Part shown: piece by piece, positions 1-8,112 of the stretch
Layout: each line of letters opens with the position of its first letter
Position numbering within the stretch: the first letter of the stretch is position 1
The notes under the pieces: model-generated
What the model saw: the letters and a program-made list of their open reading frames with translations, nothing else
What the model was told of the DNA's origin: nothing
Database searches by the model: none
Made by a program: the position numbers and the translations under genes
Source: CAZKCI01 sp964551475
GTDB taxonomy: Bacteria > Auribacterota > Erginobacteria > Erginobacterales > CAZKCI01
Direction of reading: 5' to 3'
Length of the DNA: 37,127 nt
Assembly (NCBI GenBank): GCA_964551475.1
Contig: CAZKCI010000106.1
Coordinates: 1-37,127 of the forward strand

Positions 1-5
1 ATTTC

Positions 6-2990
6 ATGGGCTGCGCCATCGCCATCCCCTGCCTGTTGGCCGTGCTTCTCTCCCCGGGTTCCCTGGCCGGCGACGAGGTCGGTCTGATCTGGGCGGATCA
101 TGACCGGCCCGGCAATCCGATCTTCACGGCCTCCTTCGGCAACGGTCGCTGGACCACCGAGTCGTTTCCCCCTTCCGGGCATTTTGACGACAACTACTCC
201 CCCGGCCTGGCCTTCGACCCCGCCGGCGTCCCCTGGGCCGCCTGGGCGGGGCGGCGGAGGACGGAATCGCCGGCGATCTTCCTCAGCCGATATGCGAGCG
301 GCGCCTGGAGCCCGGAGAGAAAGATCGGCGGCGGCGCGGGCGCCTGGGAGTCCATGCCCGCCCTGGCTTTTGACTCCCCGGGGAACGGCTGGCTGGCCTT
401 CTCGCGCGAGGCCGGATCCAGCACGGAGATCTTCTGCGCCCCCATCCTGGCCGGCGCGGCGGGGACGGCGGTCCTGGTCAGCCCCCCCGACGTTACACCC
501 GATGTCCACCCGGCGGTCGCCTGCGCCTCGGACGGGACGCCGATCGTCGTCTGGGAAGGGTGGGAGAACGACCGCGCCCAGGTCTTCCTGAGCCGCTATC
601 GGGCCGGGCGCTGGACGAAGGAGCGCAGCCTCCTCCCCGGAGGAGACGAAGACCGCATCTGGCCGGAGATCTTCCTGGACGACCGCGATCGGCCGGTCGT
701 CTCCTGGCGGGTCAACGGAGAATCCGTCTCCTATCGGGAAGAGACGGACGGACGGGCGTGGGAGACGGTCCGTTCCCAGCCCGCCCGCGCTTCTCCCGCT
801 TCCCTCCCAGCCGGGGTCGCCGCCGAGGCCTGGATGGCGGGGCGGGGTGGCAACAACCGGAACGCTTCCTGGCGCTGCTTCCCTCCCGCGCAGGCCCGCC
901 CGCAGCGGAAACCGGACGGCCGGCAGTCCAGTGCCTCCTTCCGCTACATCGGCTACGGCGACAGCATCACCTACGGACACGATGAAGGATCCGACACCAG
1001 CGGCTGGTATGGATCGGAGCTGGCCGATCTCCTCGCCGCCGCTTATCCGGGCCACTCGTTCTATCTGTATAACGAGGGCTATCCGACTTCGACCACCTAC
1101 GACCTCCTGTATGGCGGGGGGGAGAGGGATTGTCCGGGGATCAACAGCGTCATCGACAGCCATGGCTATGCCAGCCGGGTCCTGATCATGGGGGGGACCA
1201 ACGACATCGTCAGCATCGGCGATCCCGATCTGACCAAGTGGTATCTCGGCCAGATCATCGACCGGGCGCGGGCCAAAGGCGTCGAACCGATCCTCGCCAC
1301 CATCATCCCCCGGGTGGATGAGGGCAGATATATGGAGGCTTCGCAGACCATGTCCCTGTCCTATATCATCCCCCTCTCGGAAGAGAAGGACTGCCGCCTG
1401 GCCAACCCCTTCGGGGAATTCATGCAGTATTACGACAGCGACTACTTCTGGAACAACCTCTACGGCTATCCCTCGGCGTGGGACGGCATCCACCCCGCCT
1501 GGTGGGAGGGGGACTATCACATCGCCCTGGCCTTCCAGAAGTCTTTCTCCACAGCGATCCCCACGCCGACGCCCCCGCCCCCGGCGCAGATCTTCGTCAC
1601 CTCGCCCAACGGAGGGGAGAGGCTGGCGCGGGGGGCCTCCTACCCGATCGCCTGGACGCCCACGAACTTCCCGGGCAACATCCGCCTCCATCTCAACCGG
1701 GGGGGGGTTCTCGACCACACGATCACCCCCGACACGCCCAACGACGGGTACTATGACTGGCCGATCTCGGGGAGCCAGGCCGTCGGGTCGGACTACGCCG
1801 TCGTCGTCCAGTCGGCCGCCTTCCCCTACCTCGCCGATATAAGCGACGCGAACTTCTCCATCGTCGCCCCCGCCACGCCGACGCCCCCGCCCCCGGCGCA
1901 GATCTTCGTCACCTCGCCCAACGGAGGGGAGAGGCTGACGCGGGGGGCCTCCTACCCGATCGCCTGGACGCCCGCCGGCTTCCCGGGCAACATCCGCCTC
2001 CATCTCAACCAGGGGGGGGTCCTCGACCACACCATCGACTCCGACACGCCCAACGACGGATACTATGACTGGCCGATCTCCGGGACTCAGGCCGTCGGGT
2101 CGGACTACGCCGTCGTCGTCCAGTCGGCCGCCTTCCCCTACCTCGCCGATATAAGCGACGCGAACTTCTCCATCGTCGCCCCCCCCACGCCACGGCCGCA
2201 GATTGACTACAACGGGGATGGGAGACCGGAAGTGGCGATCTGGCGACCCGCGAACGGCGGCTGGGCGGTGCGGGACTTCACCCGCCGCAATTTCGGGACA
2301 GCGGGAGATTGCCCCGTTCCGGCCGACTACAACGGCGACGGGAGAAGCGAGATCGCGATCTTCCGCTCCGCCGCCGGACTGTGGAGGGTGTGCCCCGGCA
2401 GCGCGGTCTATTTCGGGATCAGCCAGGACATCCCTGTCCCAGCCGATTACACCGGCGACGGGACCGAGGAGACGGCGGTCTTCCGAAGCTCGTCGGGACT
2501 CTGGGCGGTGCGGAACGTGACCCGGATCCACTTCGGGACGAGCGGCGACACGCCCCTCTCCGCCGACTTCGATCGCGACGGCCGAGCCGACGTGGGCATC
2601 TTCCGTCCCGCGTCCGGCCTGTGGAAGATCCGCGGGGTCACGCGGGCGAATTTCGGGGCCAGCGGCGATTATCCCGTCCCCGCCGATTATCTCCGCCGCG
2701 GGCGGCTTCAGATCGCCATCGCCCGGCCCGGATCCGGTCTCTGGGCGATCCAGGATGCCACCAGGATCTGGTTCGGATCGGGGTCGTTCTATCCCCAGCC
2801 GGCGGACTGGAACGGGGACGGCGCCGACGATATCGCGTCCTTCTGGAACGGATACACGGGGGCATGGGCGATCCGCCCCCTGGGCAATCTTCCGTTCGGA
2901 GCGGCGGGAGATCTCCCCGTCGCCGCCCGCGTCTACAGCGCCCGCGCGCTCGGAGAGGCCGCGGGTCTCCCGCTCACCGGGGGTCGGTGA
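6..2990 (+). CDS. Secreted multidomain SGNH/GDSL-type hydrolase with FG-GAP-like C-terminal repeats
   Basis: A 994-aa exported protein. Residues 1-21 form a signal peptide. Residues about 22-290 carry repeated W-A-x-W / F-L-S-R-Y strands typical of BNR/sialidase-like beta-propellers. Residues about 312-520 are an SGNH hydrolase: GDSI with Ser320 as nucleophile, GGTND with Asn399, and D493-G-I-H496 completing the triad, so an esterase or acyl-hydrolase on a carbohydrate or lipid is likely. Two near-identical 104-aa modules follow (V-T-S-P-N-G-G-E start, Kre9/KNH-like fold), each preceded by a TPTPPPP linker. Residues about 735-980 contain six FG-GAP/VCBS-like units with D-x-N-G-D-G calcium-loop motifs. 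There is no membrane anchor at the C-terminus. The ATG at 6 is chosen because the signal peptide follows it directly; whether transcription starts outside the window cannot be seen. The 3' end overlaps the convergent gene by 17 bp. The substrate is unknown. Confidence 0.85.
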   Translation: MGCAIAIPCLLAVLLSPGSLAGDEVGLIWADHDRPGNPIFTASFGNGRWTTESFPPSGHFDDNYSPGLAFDPAGVPWAAWAGRRRTESPAIFLSRYASGAWSPERKIGGGAGAWESMPALAFDSPGNGWLAFSREAGSSTEIFCAPILAGAAGTAVLVSPPDVTPDVHPAVACASDGTPIVVWEGWENDRAQVFLSRYRAGRWTKERSLLPGGDEDRIWPEIFLDDRDRPVVSWRVNGESVSYREETDGRAWETVRSQPARASPASLPAGVAAEAWMAGRGGNNRNASWRCFPPAQARPQRKPDGRQSSASFRYIGYGDSITYGHDEGSDTSGWYGSELADLLAAAYPGHSFYLYNEGYPTSTTYDLLYGGGERDCPGINSVIDSHGYASRVLIMGGTNDIVSIGDPDLTKWYLGQIIDRARAKGVEPILATIIPRVDEGRYMEASQTMSLSYIIPLSEEKDCRLANPFGEFMQYYDSDYFWNNLYGYPSAWDGIHPAWWEGDYHIALAFQKSFSTAIPTPTPPPPAQIFVTSPNGGERLARGASYPIAWTPTNFPGNIRLHLNRGGVLDHTITPDTPNDGYYDWPISGSQAVGSDYAVVVQSAAFPYLADISDANFSIVAPATPTPPPPAQIFVTSPNGGERLTRGASYPIAWTPAGFPGNIRLHLNQGGVLDHTIDSDTPNDGYYDWPISGTQAVGSDYAVVVQSAAFPYLADISDANFSIVAPPTPRPQIDYNGDGRPEVAIWRPANGGWAVRDFTRRNFGTAGDCPVPADYNGDGRSEIAIFRSAAGLWRVCPGSAVYFGISQDIPVPADYTGDGTEETAVFRSSSGLWAVRNVTRIHFGTSGDTPLSADFDRDGRADVGIFRPASGLWKIRGVTRANFGASGDYPVPADYLRRGRLQIAIARPGSGLWAIQDATRIWFGSGSFYPQPADWNGDGADDIASFWNGYTGAWAIRPLGNLPFGAAGDLPVAARVYSARALGEAAGLPLTGGR
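1563..2186 (+). repeat. Tandem 312-bp in-frame duplication inside the secreted hydrolase gene
   Basis: Units 1563-1874 and 1875-2186 are nearly identical at DNA level, silent positions included. Each encodes one TPTPPPP linker plus one KNH-like beta-sandwich module. Differences are few, for example N-F versus G-F after the W-T-P motif and T-P-D versus D-S-D. This indicates recent duplication or ongoing homogenisation. Unit length is exactly 104 codons, so copy-number change would stay in frame. Confidence 0.9.
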
Positions 2991-5900
2991 TCGCCGGATC
3001 GGAGTATCTCGCGTACCACGCCCTCAGGTCAGGGCGCAGGCTGACGCAGTCGGCGGTCACGGACGCCGGACCGGACGTGAATACCCTGCACTCGATCTCA
3101 TTGCTCATGCGATCGTTGTCAAAGGGAAGAGCGATATCGCAGTATTCATCCGCCCGGGCAAAGTCCCCCCCGGTCACAATCCGGCGCCCCAATATCCTCC
3201 CGCCGCGGGCGCAGGATACGTCCACGGTCGCGATCTCCCCCGGGGAAAGGTGCGAATATTTCAGGCGGAATATCGCCACCCAGGGCTGCGCCAGCAACCG
3301 CACGTAGGGCCCGAAGACCAGACACCCGGCCCGGTCCCGTGATGGATCATAACCCATCGCCCGGCCGGCGGAAGCCTGGGGATCGTCCCGCGGAGATCCG
3401 ACCAGGCTCTGCATGTCTTCGCACTCGAAGAGGCGGCTGTATCTGTCCGCCCGCCGTTTCATCTCCTCTCCCCCGCGGGAGGCGAACCATGGGCCGGCGG
3501 GAACCGTGTCGGACGGCAGAGCGCCGGGGAGCGTATCCCCCCGCGCGTCCGGGGACAGGGCGCGCTCGATCTGATCGGGCGCGGTGAATATTCTCACAAA
3601 CGCCGCCCCCGGCGCCGCGGCGGCCGCCGAAATTCCACAACTATAATATTGTCCGCCGCTGATCATTTTCACCCAGGCGGGGACGGAGCGCGGTCGCGCC
3701 AACCACCGGCGAGGGGCAGGCTCGGAGAATTCAAAATCTTTCTCCTCGCCGCCGCAGCGGAGGCGGACCCGCGCCGGGATGGTGATCGGATGCACTTCAA
3801 AACCGACGGCCGAGAGCTTCTCCCGGGACAGCAGCATCCTCTCCACCGGCCGCTGATAGTTGACCCATACCCCCGGAGGATTTTTCCTGAGCCGCTGCTT
3901 GCTGATCTGCCAATAGACGGCCGGGAGGGAGGATTCGGAATAATCGGTTTCAAACGATTCCAGGATGCGGGATTCCCGCGGGGACAGCGCGGAGGGCGGA
4001 GGCGGAGACACGGCGTAGAGCGAGGTCGAGTTATTCTCCCAGAGTCGGCTGATATATCCCCGGTCGACCAGCTCCGTAATCGGCGGGGAGGGGGGGGCGC
4101 TGCTGCTCAGAAGCAAATACTCGATCCCCTGATCGACCAGCAGGTCATAGCGATCTGGAGCGGACGCGAAACCGCTGTAGTCGGAAGCCGGTCGCTGCGG
4201 ATAGCCCACGATTCGGGCGGCGATCTCCAGGCGATCCCCCACGAAGCGCTCCACCGAGGGGGAGGAGGGGGTCCAGCCGATGTATGAATAGCAATCGACA
4301 TATACCGGCAAGATCTCGTTCATCTTGCCGTTGGCCAGGATCACGGCGCCCCGCGGAACCGATCGGCTAAGATAATTCATCAACGGATTCTTCGCGAGAG
4401 AATCGCGGCTCGGAGGCCCGCCGGAAGGCAGACCGGGAGGCGCCCGGACGGCCAGATAGGCCAGGTGCGGAGACAACAGGAGCAGGAGCAGCCACAGATG
4501 GGCCGCGCCAAAGTCCTTTTCCGGACGATATTCCCGCGGAGCGGTCCGGCGAAAGGACCGATACAGCAGGCGGCCGGCCAGGAGCATCACCAGGGCTCCG
4601 GCCGCCGGCATGACATACCACTGCAGCTTCCAGAACTGGGCGCCGTAGAAAGGCGCCAGCACATAGGCATAGGCCGGGAAAATGGCCGCCGCCGCCAGCG
4701 CGATCAGCCAGGGCCGGCGAACGAAACGAATCCGGCGGGCCAGGGTGAGGAGGCTGATGCTCCCCGAGGCCACAATGACGGGCAGGGGAATGATGTTCGA
4801 CATCCGGAAGACGCTCGGGATGCTGAAGAGGGGGGCGAGAAAATGAATGGCCGCCGGATTGAGCTGGACCGCGGTGACGACGATGACGGCGGTCAGCGCG
4901 TACAGCTGGACCGCGGAGAAGCGCCGCCGCCATAACAGCAGCCCGGCGTAGAGCCAGGCGACCATGGAGATCCGGTAGAAGATCACCGAACGGTTCACGA
5001 TCAACAGATCCGTCCCGGCGATGCGTTCGATCCTCCCTTTCCCGTGAGACGTGCTGAAGCTATACTTGAGAAAATGCCTCTTGTCGATCTCGAACAGCTG
5101 CCGGATCGGAAGTCCGGAAGCCGACGCGGCATAGCCCAACGCGATGGGAACGGCCGCCAGCGCGATCCCGGCCGCCGCCCAGAGGAGGACAACCCAGTCC
5201 ACCCGCCTTTTCAAAACTCTCGCGTAAACGAAAGCGAGCGCGCCCGCCAGCAGGAGAAAATACATCCAATGGCTGGCATGGATTTCCAGCTGGGCCATGG
5301 CGAGCACGGCTAAAAGAACGATCCGCGCGGGGTCGCGTTTCCTGCCCTCGAGGATCGTCAGGTAGATCGAGAGCAGAAGGGGAAGGAGGATCAGGTCGCT
5401 GAATCTCTGCGGCATGAGTATCCTGTTCAGGGCATCGCACCGGTAGAGCAGGCCGTGGATGAGGCCGAAGCACGCCGCCGTGGACCAGGCAAAGCTTCGG
5501 GATCCGCTCAGGGAAAAACCGACGCCGTGCCAGACCGCCAGGGCCGCGCAGCAGAGCCACATCGGGAGGTACCAGGAGGCCGCCACCGGATCCAGGCCCG
5601 AGAGCCGGCAGACCAGGGCGAGGGAAAAATGCCAGAGCGGATAGCGATAAGGCAGGAAAGGGGCGAAATGGTAGCGGCCCCAGACATCGAAAGGCAGGAA
5701 GACCGAGGTCTGGGCGATTTTTCTGATCCCCGTGATGTGAAAGATATAATCACCGGACACGCCTCTCTCTCTCAGCGTCAGCAGAATCAGCGTGACGGCG
5801 CAGAGGGCGAGGCAGGTGAGCCGCAGGGGATCGCGAGGGAGGGCGAGGCGGCCGCCGCCTCGGACAAACTGGTACGCGTCCCGCGCCAGGCCGGCCAGAC

Positions 5901-6144
5901 CCATGAGCGCGCAGGCGATCATCAGGATGAGGACCTGTTCCAGCCTCAGGAGGCGGATGAAATAGAGATAGCCCAGGATGGCCAGGAGAGCGAAAGAGAG
6001 AGCGATGCCGGCCAGGAAGACGGAGGGGAATTTGCGGGAGGAACGGGGCAGACAGCGGAGAAGCCCGAGACCGGGCAAGATGTAGACAAGCGCAAACCCG
6101 GCGCCGGAGGCGGCGATCTGGCCCAGGATCTCCATGATATTCAT
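2974..6144 (-). CDS. Large polytopic membrane protein, GT-C-like, with periplasmic C-terminal domain (paralogue A)
   Basis: A 1056-aa protein. The N-terminal half (about residues 1-550) is a series of roughly a dozen hydrophobic helices. The second half (about 560-1056) is soluble and probably extracytoplasmic, ending in a beta-rich region (G-C-L-V-F-G-P-Y, then D-I-A-L-P-F). The first large loop has a G-D-Y-I-F-H-I-T-G-I-R-K-I motif with acidic and His residues where GT-C glycosyltransferases place their catalytic loop. It is a full-length paralogue of the 22665-25865 product, which carries D-H-I-F-H-I-A-G-I-R-K-I at the same point. The start is set at 6144 (M-N-I-M-E-I-L-G) because GGAG lies 6 nt upstream; the longer reading from 6195 adds a non-hydrophobic leader. 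The likely role is sugar transfer from a polyprenyl carrier at the outer face of the inner membrane, but this is inferred from fold and context only. Confidence 0.75.
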   Translation of the reverse strand: MNIMEILGQIAASGAGFALVYILPGLGLLRCLPRSSRKFPSVFLAGIALSFALLAILGYLYFIRLLRLEQVLILMIACALMGLAGLARDAYQFVRGGGRLALPRDPLRLTCLALCAVTLILLTLRERGVSGDYIFHITGIRKIAQTSVFLPFDVWGRYHFAPFLPYRYPLWHFSLALVCRLSGLDPVAASWYLPMWLCCAALAVWHGVGFSLSGSRSFAWSTAACFGLIHGLLYRCDALNRILMPQRFSDLILLPLLLSIYLTILEGRKRDPARIVLLAVLAMAQLEIHASHWMYFLLLAGALAFVYARVLKRRVDWVVLLWAAAGIALAAVPIALGYAASASGLPIRQLFEIDKRHFLKYSFSTSHGKGRIERIAGTDLLIVNRSVIFYRISMVAWLYAGLLLWRRRFSAVQLYALTAVIVVTAVQLNPAAIHFLAPLFSIPSVFRMSNIIPLPVIVASGSISLLTLARRIRFVRRPWLIALAAAAIFPAYAYVLAPFYGAQFWKLQWYVMPAAGALVMLLAGRLLYRSFRRTAPREYRPEKDFGAAHLWLLLLLLSPHLAYLAVRAPPGLPSGGPPSRDSLAKNPLMNYLSRSVPRGAVILANGKMNEILPVYVDCYSYIGWTPSSPSVERFVGDRLEIAARIVGYPQRPASDYSGFASAPDRYDLLVDQGIEYLLLSSSAPPSPPITELVDRGYISRLWENNSTSLYAVSPPPPSALSPRESRILESFETDYSESSLPAVYWQISKQRLRKNPPGVWVNYQRPVERMLLSREKLSAVGFEVHPITIPARVRLRCGGEEKDFEFSEPAPRRWLARPRSVPAWVKMISGGQYYSCGISAAAAAPGAAFVRIFTAPDQIERALSPDARGDTLPGALPSDTVPAGPWFASRGGEEMKRRADRYSRLFECEDMQSLVGSPRDDPQASAGRAMGYDPSRDRAGCLVFGPYVRLLAQPWVAIFRLKYSHLSPGEIATVDVSCARGGRILGRRIVTGGDFARADEYCDIALPFDNDRMSNEIECRVFTSGPASVTADCVSLRPDLRAWYARYSDPAITDPR

Positions 6145-6150
6145 TGACGT

Positions 6151-6154
6151 CTCC
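6151..6154 (-). promoter_or_regulatory. Shine-Dalgarno GGAG deciding the start at 6144
   Basis: On the minus strand GGAG is followed by 6 nt and then ATG at 6144. It supports the internal start over the longer reading frame from 6195. Confidence 0.6.
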
Positions 6155-6254
6155 GTAGGCGCCGGAACAAGCTTATCCCCAGCGCGCCGGCACATCCGCG
6201 CCGCCCGACCGGCGGACGCGCGGACGTCAGCGAACCATATCTAACAAACATCTC

Positions 6255-6812
6255 ATGAACATTCAATCCTTCTCTCTCCTCCGCCGCGCGCGGCAGCTGG
6301 CGCGCCTCGGCGCGATTCTCCTGCTCGCCGGCTGTTATCCCGGCGCGGCGCCCCCCCCCCCGCATCTCCCCTGGGGCTGCATCGTCGATATCGACGGAAC
6401 CGTCACGACCGGGAAGCGGGTGTTTTCCGAAGCCGAAAAAACGCTGCAGTGGGTTCACGGAGAAGAGGTCGCGGTTTTTTACGTGACCGCCCGCATAGCG
6501 TACAAGGGCCCGGCCACGCGGCGGCTGATCGAAAAATCGCAGCTCCCCGCGGGAGAAATCTTCTTCAAGGAGGATCGGATGGAAGACACCTTCCATTACA
6601 AGCTGCGGACCATCCAGCGCATCCAGCGCACCCATCATCTTCTCTTCGGCATCGGGGACAAGCCCCGCGACATCCGGATCTACCGGGACTGCGGCATCCC
6701 CGCCTTCTTGCTCCGCCCCCGTTCCGATGCCGGGTGGCTTAAGCTCCGACCGGAGATCGAGGCGGAGGTCGCGTGGAGAACGGTTTCCCCCGACGCTGAC
6801 GGAGAACCCTGA
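6255..6812 (+). CDS. HAD-superfamily (LNS2/APP1-like) phosphatase, predicted lipoprotein
   Basis: A 185-aa protein. A basic N-terminus and hydrophobic stretch end in the lipobox L-L-A-G-C27, so it is probably a lipid-anchored envelope protein. HAD motifs are visible: D45-I-D47-G-T (nucleophile and acid/base Asp), T78-A-R (motif II), a Lys near 116 in F-H-Y-K (motif III) and G-I-G-D135 (motif IV). The order D-I-D-G-T, T-A-R, F-K-E-D-R, F-H-x-K, G-D matches the LNS2 domain of lipin/Smp2 and related phosphatidate phosphatases better than classical acid phosphatases. The substrate could be a phospholipid or another phosphorylated envelope component. An 11-C homopolymer lies just after the lipobox codon. 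Its 3' end overlaps the convergent GT4 gene by 133 bp. No clear Shine-Dalgarno is seen before the ATG. Confidence 0.75.
   Translation: MNIQSFSLLRRARQLARLGAILLLAGCYPGAAPPPPHLPWGCIVDIDGTVTTGKRVFSEAEKTLQWVHGEEVAVFYVTARIAYKGPATRRLIEKSQLPAGEIFFKEDRMEDTFHYKLRTIQRIQRTHHLLFGIGDKPRDIRIYRDCGIPAFLLRPRSDAGWLKLRPEIEAEVAWRTVSPDADGEP
6351..6361 (+). repeat. C11 homopolymer within lipoprotein coding sequence
   Basis: Eleven consecutive C residues encode the proline run a few codons after the lipobox cysteine. Slippage by one base would shift the frame and remove the HAD domain, the configuration seen in phase-variable contingency genes. Confidence 0.8.
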
Positions 6813-8041
6813 CCGCGGCTCCCGAGCCGGGCGATCAGGCGGTAATATCCGTCCCGGAACACCCGCGGGGAATACTCCCGGGCATATCTTTCCCGGCACG
6901 GACGCTCGAACGATCTCCGCACGGCGGGATCGAGCATCCTCTCCATCGCCGCCGCCGTCTCCTCTTCTCCGGCGCACACCATCCCGCAGCTTCCGCCGCC
7001 GGCGAGCTCCGGAAGGCACCCCCGGTCGGACACGATTACCGGCGTCCCGCAGGAGAGCGCTTGCAGCACGGTCTGGTTCCCCATCTCCGGCCAGACCGAG
7101 GGAGCGAGGAGAGCCGTCGCCCCCCGGTAGAGATGGTCGAGGCGGTCGGGCGCGACGTAATCGAGGAAACGGACGCGCCCGTCCCCCCGCGCCATCGCCT
7201 CCAGCTCCGCCCTCATCGTCCCCGTCCCGACCATCAGGAGATTGGCCTTGGTCTTCGCCCGGCGAAAGGCGGCAATCGCCGCCGGCGGCCCCTTGTAGCT
7301 TTCCAGGCGGGCGACGAAGAGGAAATAGGGGGAATGGGCGGAGAGGTCCCGTTCCGCCTCCGGGTCGGGTTTCGGGTCGACCGGAGCGACAAAATAGGGG
7401 AGGCAGTCCATCCTTCCCCGAAAACCCTCCGCCCGGTGCCGGTCGAGCATGAAACGGCAGGGCATGATCAGGGAATCGACGTGGGCGAGCATCCTCCGCA
7501 TCCATCCCGGACGGCGCCAGAGCTGGGGAGGACGCCGATAGACCGCGAGGCAACGCAGGCAGCCTTTGCGCGCGCAGACCTCCCGGCGGTTTTTCCAGAG
7601 GTAGTGGGTCGGGCACAGCAGCCAGTAGGTGTGCTGGGTGAAGAGCTTGATCCCCCGCCCCATCCCGAGGAGAGCGAGCCCTCCGAAGAGAGAGATGTTG
7701 TGATAGTGAACGACATCGAAGGGTTGGGCGAGAATTCCGGAGAGCGCCGGGCGGGAAAGAATCGGCCGGCCGCAGAGATAGGCGAGGAACGGCTCCGCCT
7801 TGCCCGCCCGGCTGGTCAGCCGGTGGACGGTCACCCCGGGATGGTGGGGATACTCCCCGTTCCGGGCGGCGGCGATTTTGAATCCGTGCGCCGATCCCGA
7901 ACAGACGACGTCGACCCGGTGGCCGTCGGCGGCGAGCAGGTTGGCGAGATGATAAACATGCAGACCGCACCCCCCCGCGTGATAGGGGGGATAGAATGAG
8001 GTGATCAGGCAGAAACGGAGCTGGTTCATCGCTTTACCCAT
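6680..8041 (-). CDS. Glycosyltransferase family 4
   Basis: A 453-aa GT-B fold glycosyltransferase. The N-terminal domain starts with I-T-S-F-Y-P-P-Y-H-A-G-G, the usual GT4 acceptor-site glycine loop, followed by L-A-N-L-L-A-A-D-G-H-R-V-D-V-V. A cysteine-bearing insert (V-C-A-R-K-G-C-L-R-C) occurs in a subset of GT4 proteins. The C-terminal Rossmann domain has the nucleotide-sugar E-x7-E region (W-P-E-M-G-N-Q-T-V-L-Q-A-L-S-C-G-T-P-V-I). It probably adds a sugar to a surface glycan on the cytoplasmic side. It is the last gene of the minus-strand operon. About 45 C-terminal residues are encoded opposite the 3' end of the HAD lipoprotein gene. An internal ATG at 8029 (M-N-Q-L-R-F) is an equally plausible start. 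Confidence 0.85.
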   Translation of the reverse strand: MGKAMNQLRFCLITSFYPPYHAGGCGLHVYHLANLLAADGHRVDVVCSGSAHGFKIAAARNGEYPHHPGVTVHRLTSRAGKAEPFLAYLCGRPILSRPALSGILAQPFDVVHYHNISLFGGLALLGMGRGIKLFTQHTYWLLCPTHYLWKNRREVCARKGCLRCLAVYRRPPQLWRRPGWMRRMLAHVDSLIMPCRFMLDRHRAEGFRGRMDCLPYFVAPVDPKPDPEAERDLSAHSPYFLFVARLESYKGPPAAIAAFRRAKTKANLLMVGTGTMRAELEAMARGDGRVRFLDYVAPDRLDHLYRGATALLAPSVWPEMGNQTVLQALSCGTPVIVSDRGCLPELAGGGSCGMVCAGEEETAAAMERMLDPAVRRSFERPCRERYAREYSPRVFRDGYYRLIARLGSRGQGSPSASGETVLHATSASISGRSLSHPASERGRSKKAGMPQSR

Positions 8042-8112
8042 GTGCCCCGAAGCGGCGGGCCTGGTCGCGGGGGAAAATACCTTAGCGGCGCCGATTGATT
8101 TTTACCGGAGGG

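Noticed and set aside
1699..1707. G9 run in the hydrolase gene as a phase-variation site
   Set aside because: Several G7-G9 runs occur in this gene at Gly-Gly codons because of GC-rich codon use; none is exceptional compared with the C11 tract.
2960..2990. C-terminal L-P-L-T-G-G resembling a sortase signal
   Set aside because: No following hydrophobic helix and basic tail, and the organism appears didermic; a chance match at the protein end.
6141..7970. Long minus-strand open frame opposite and out of phase with the GT4 gene
   Set aside because: Arg/Pro/Gly-rich translation with no domain; it overlaps a well-supported GT4 gene in another frame and is a product of high GC content.
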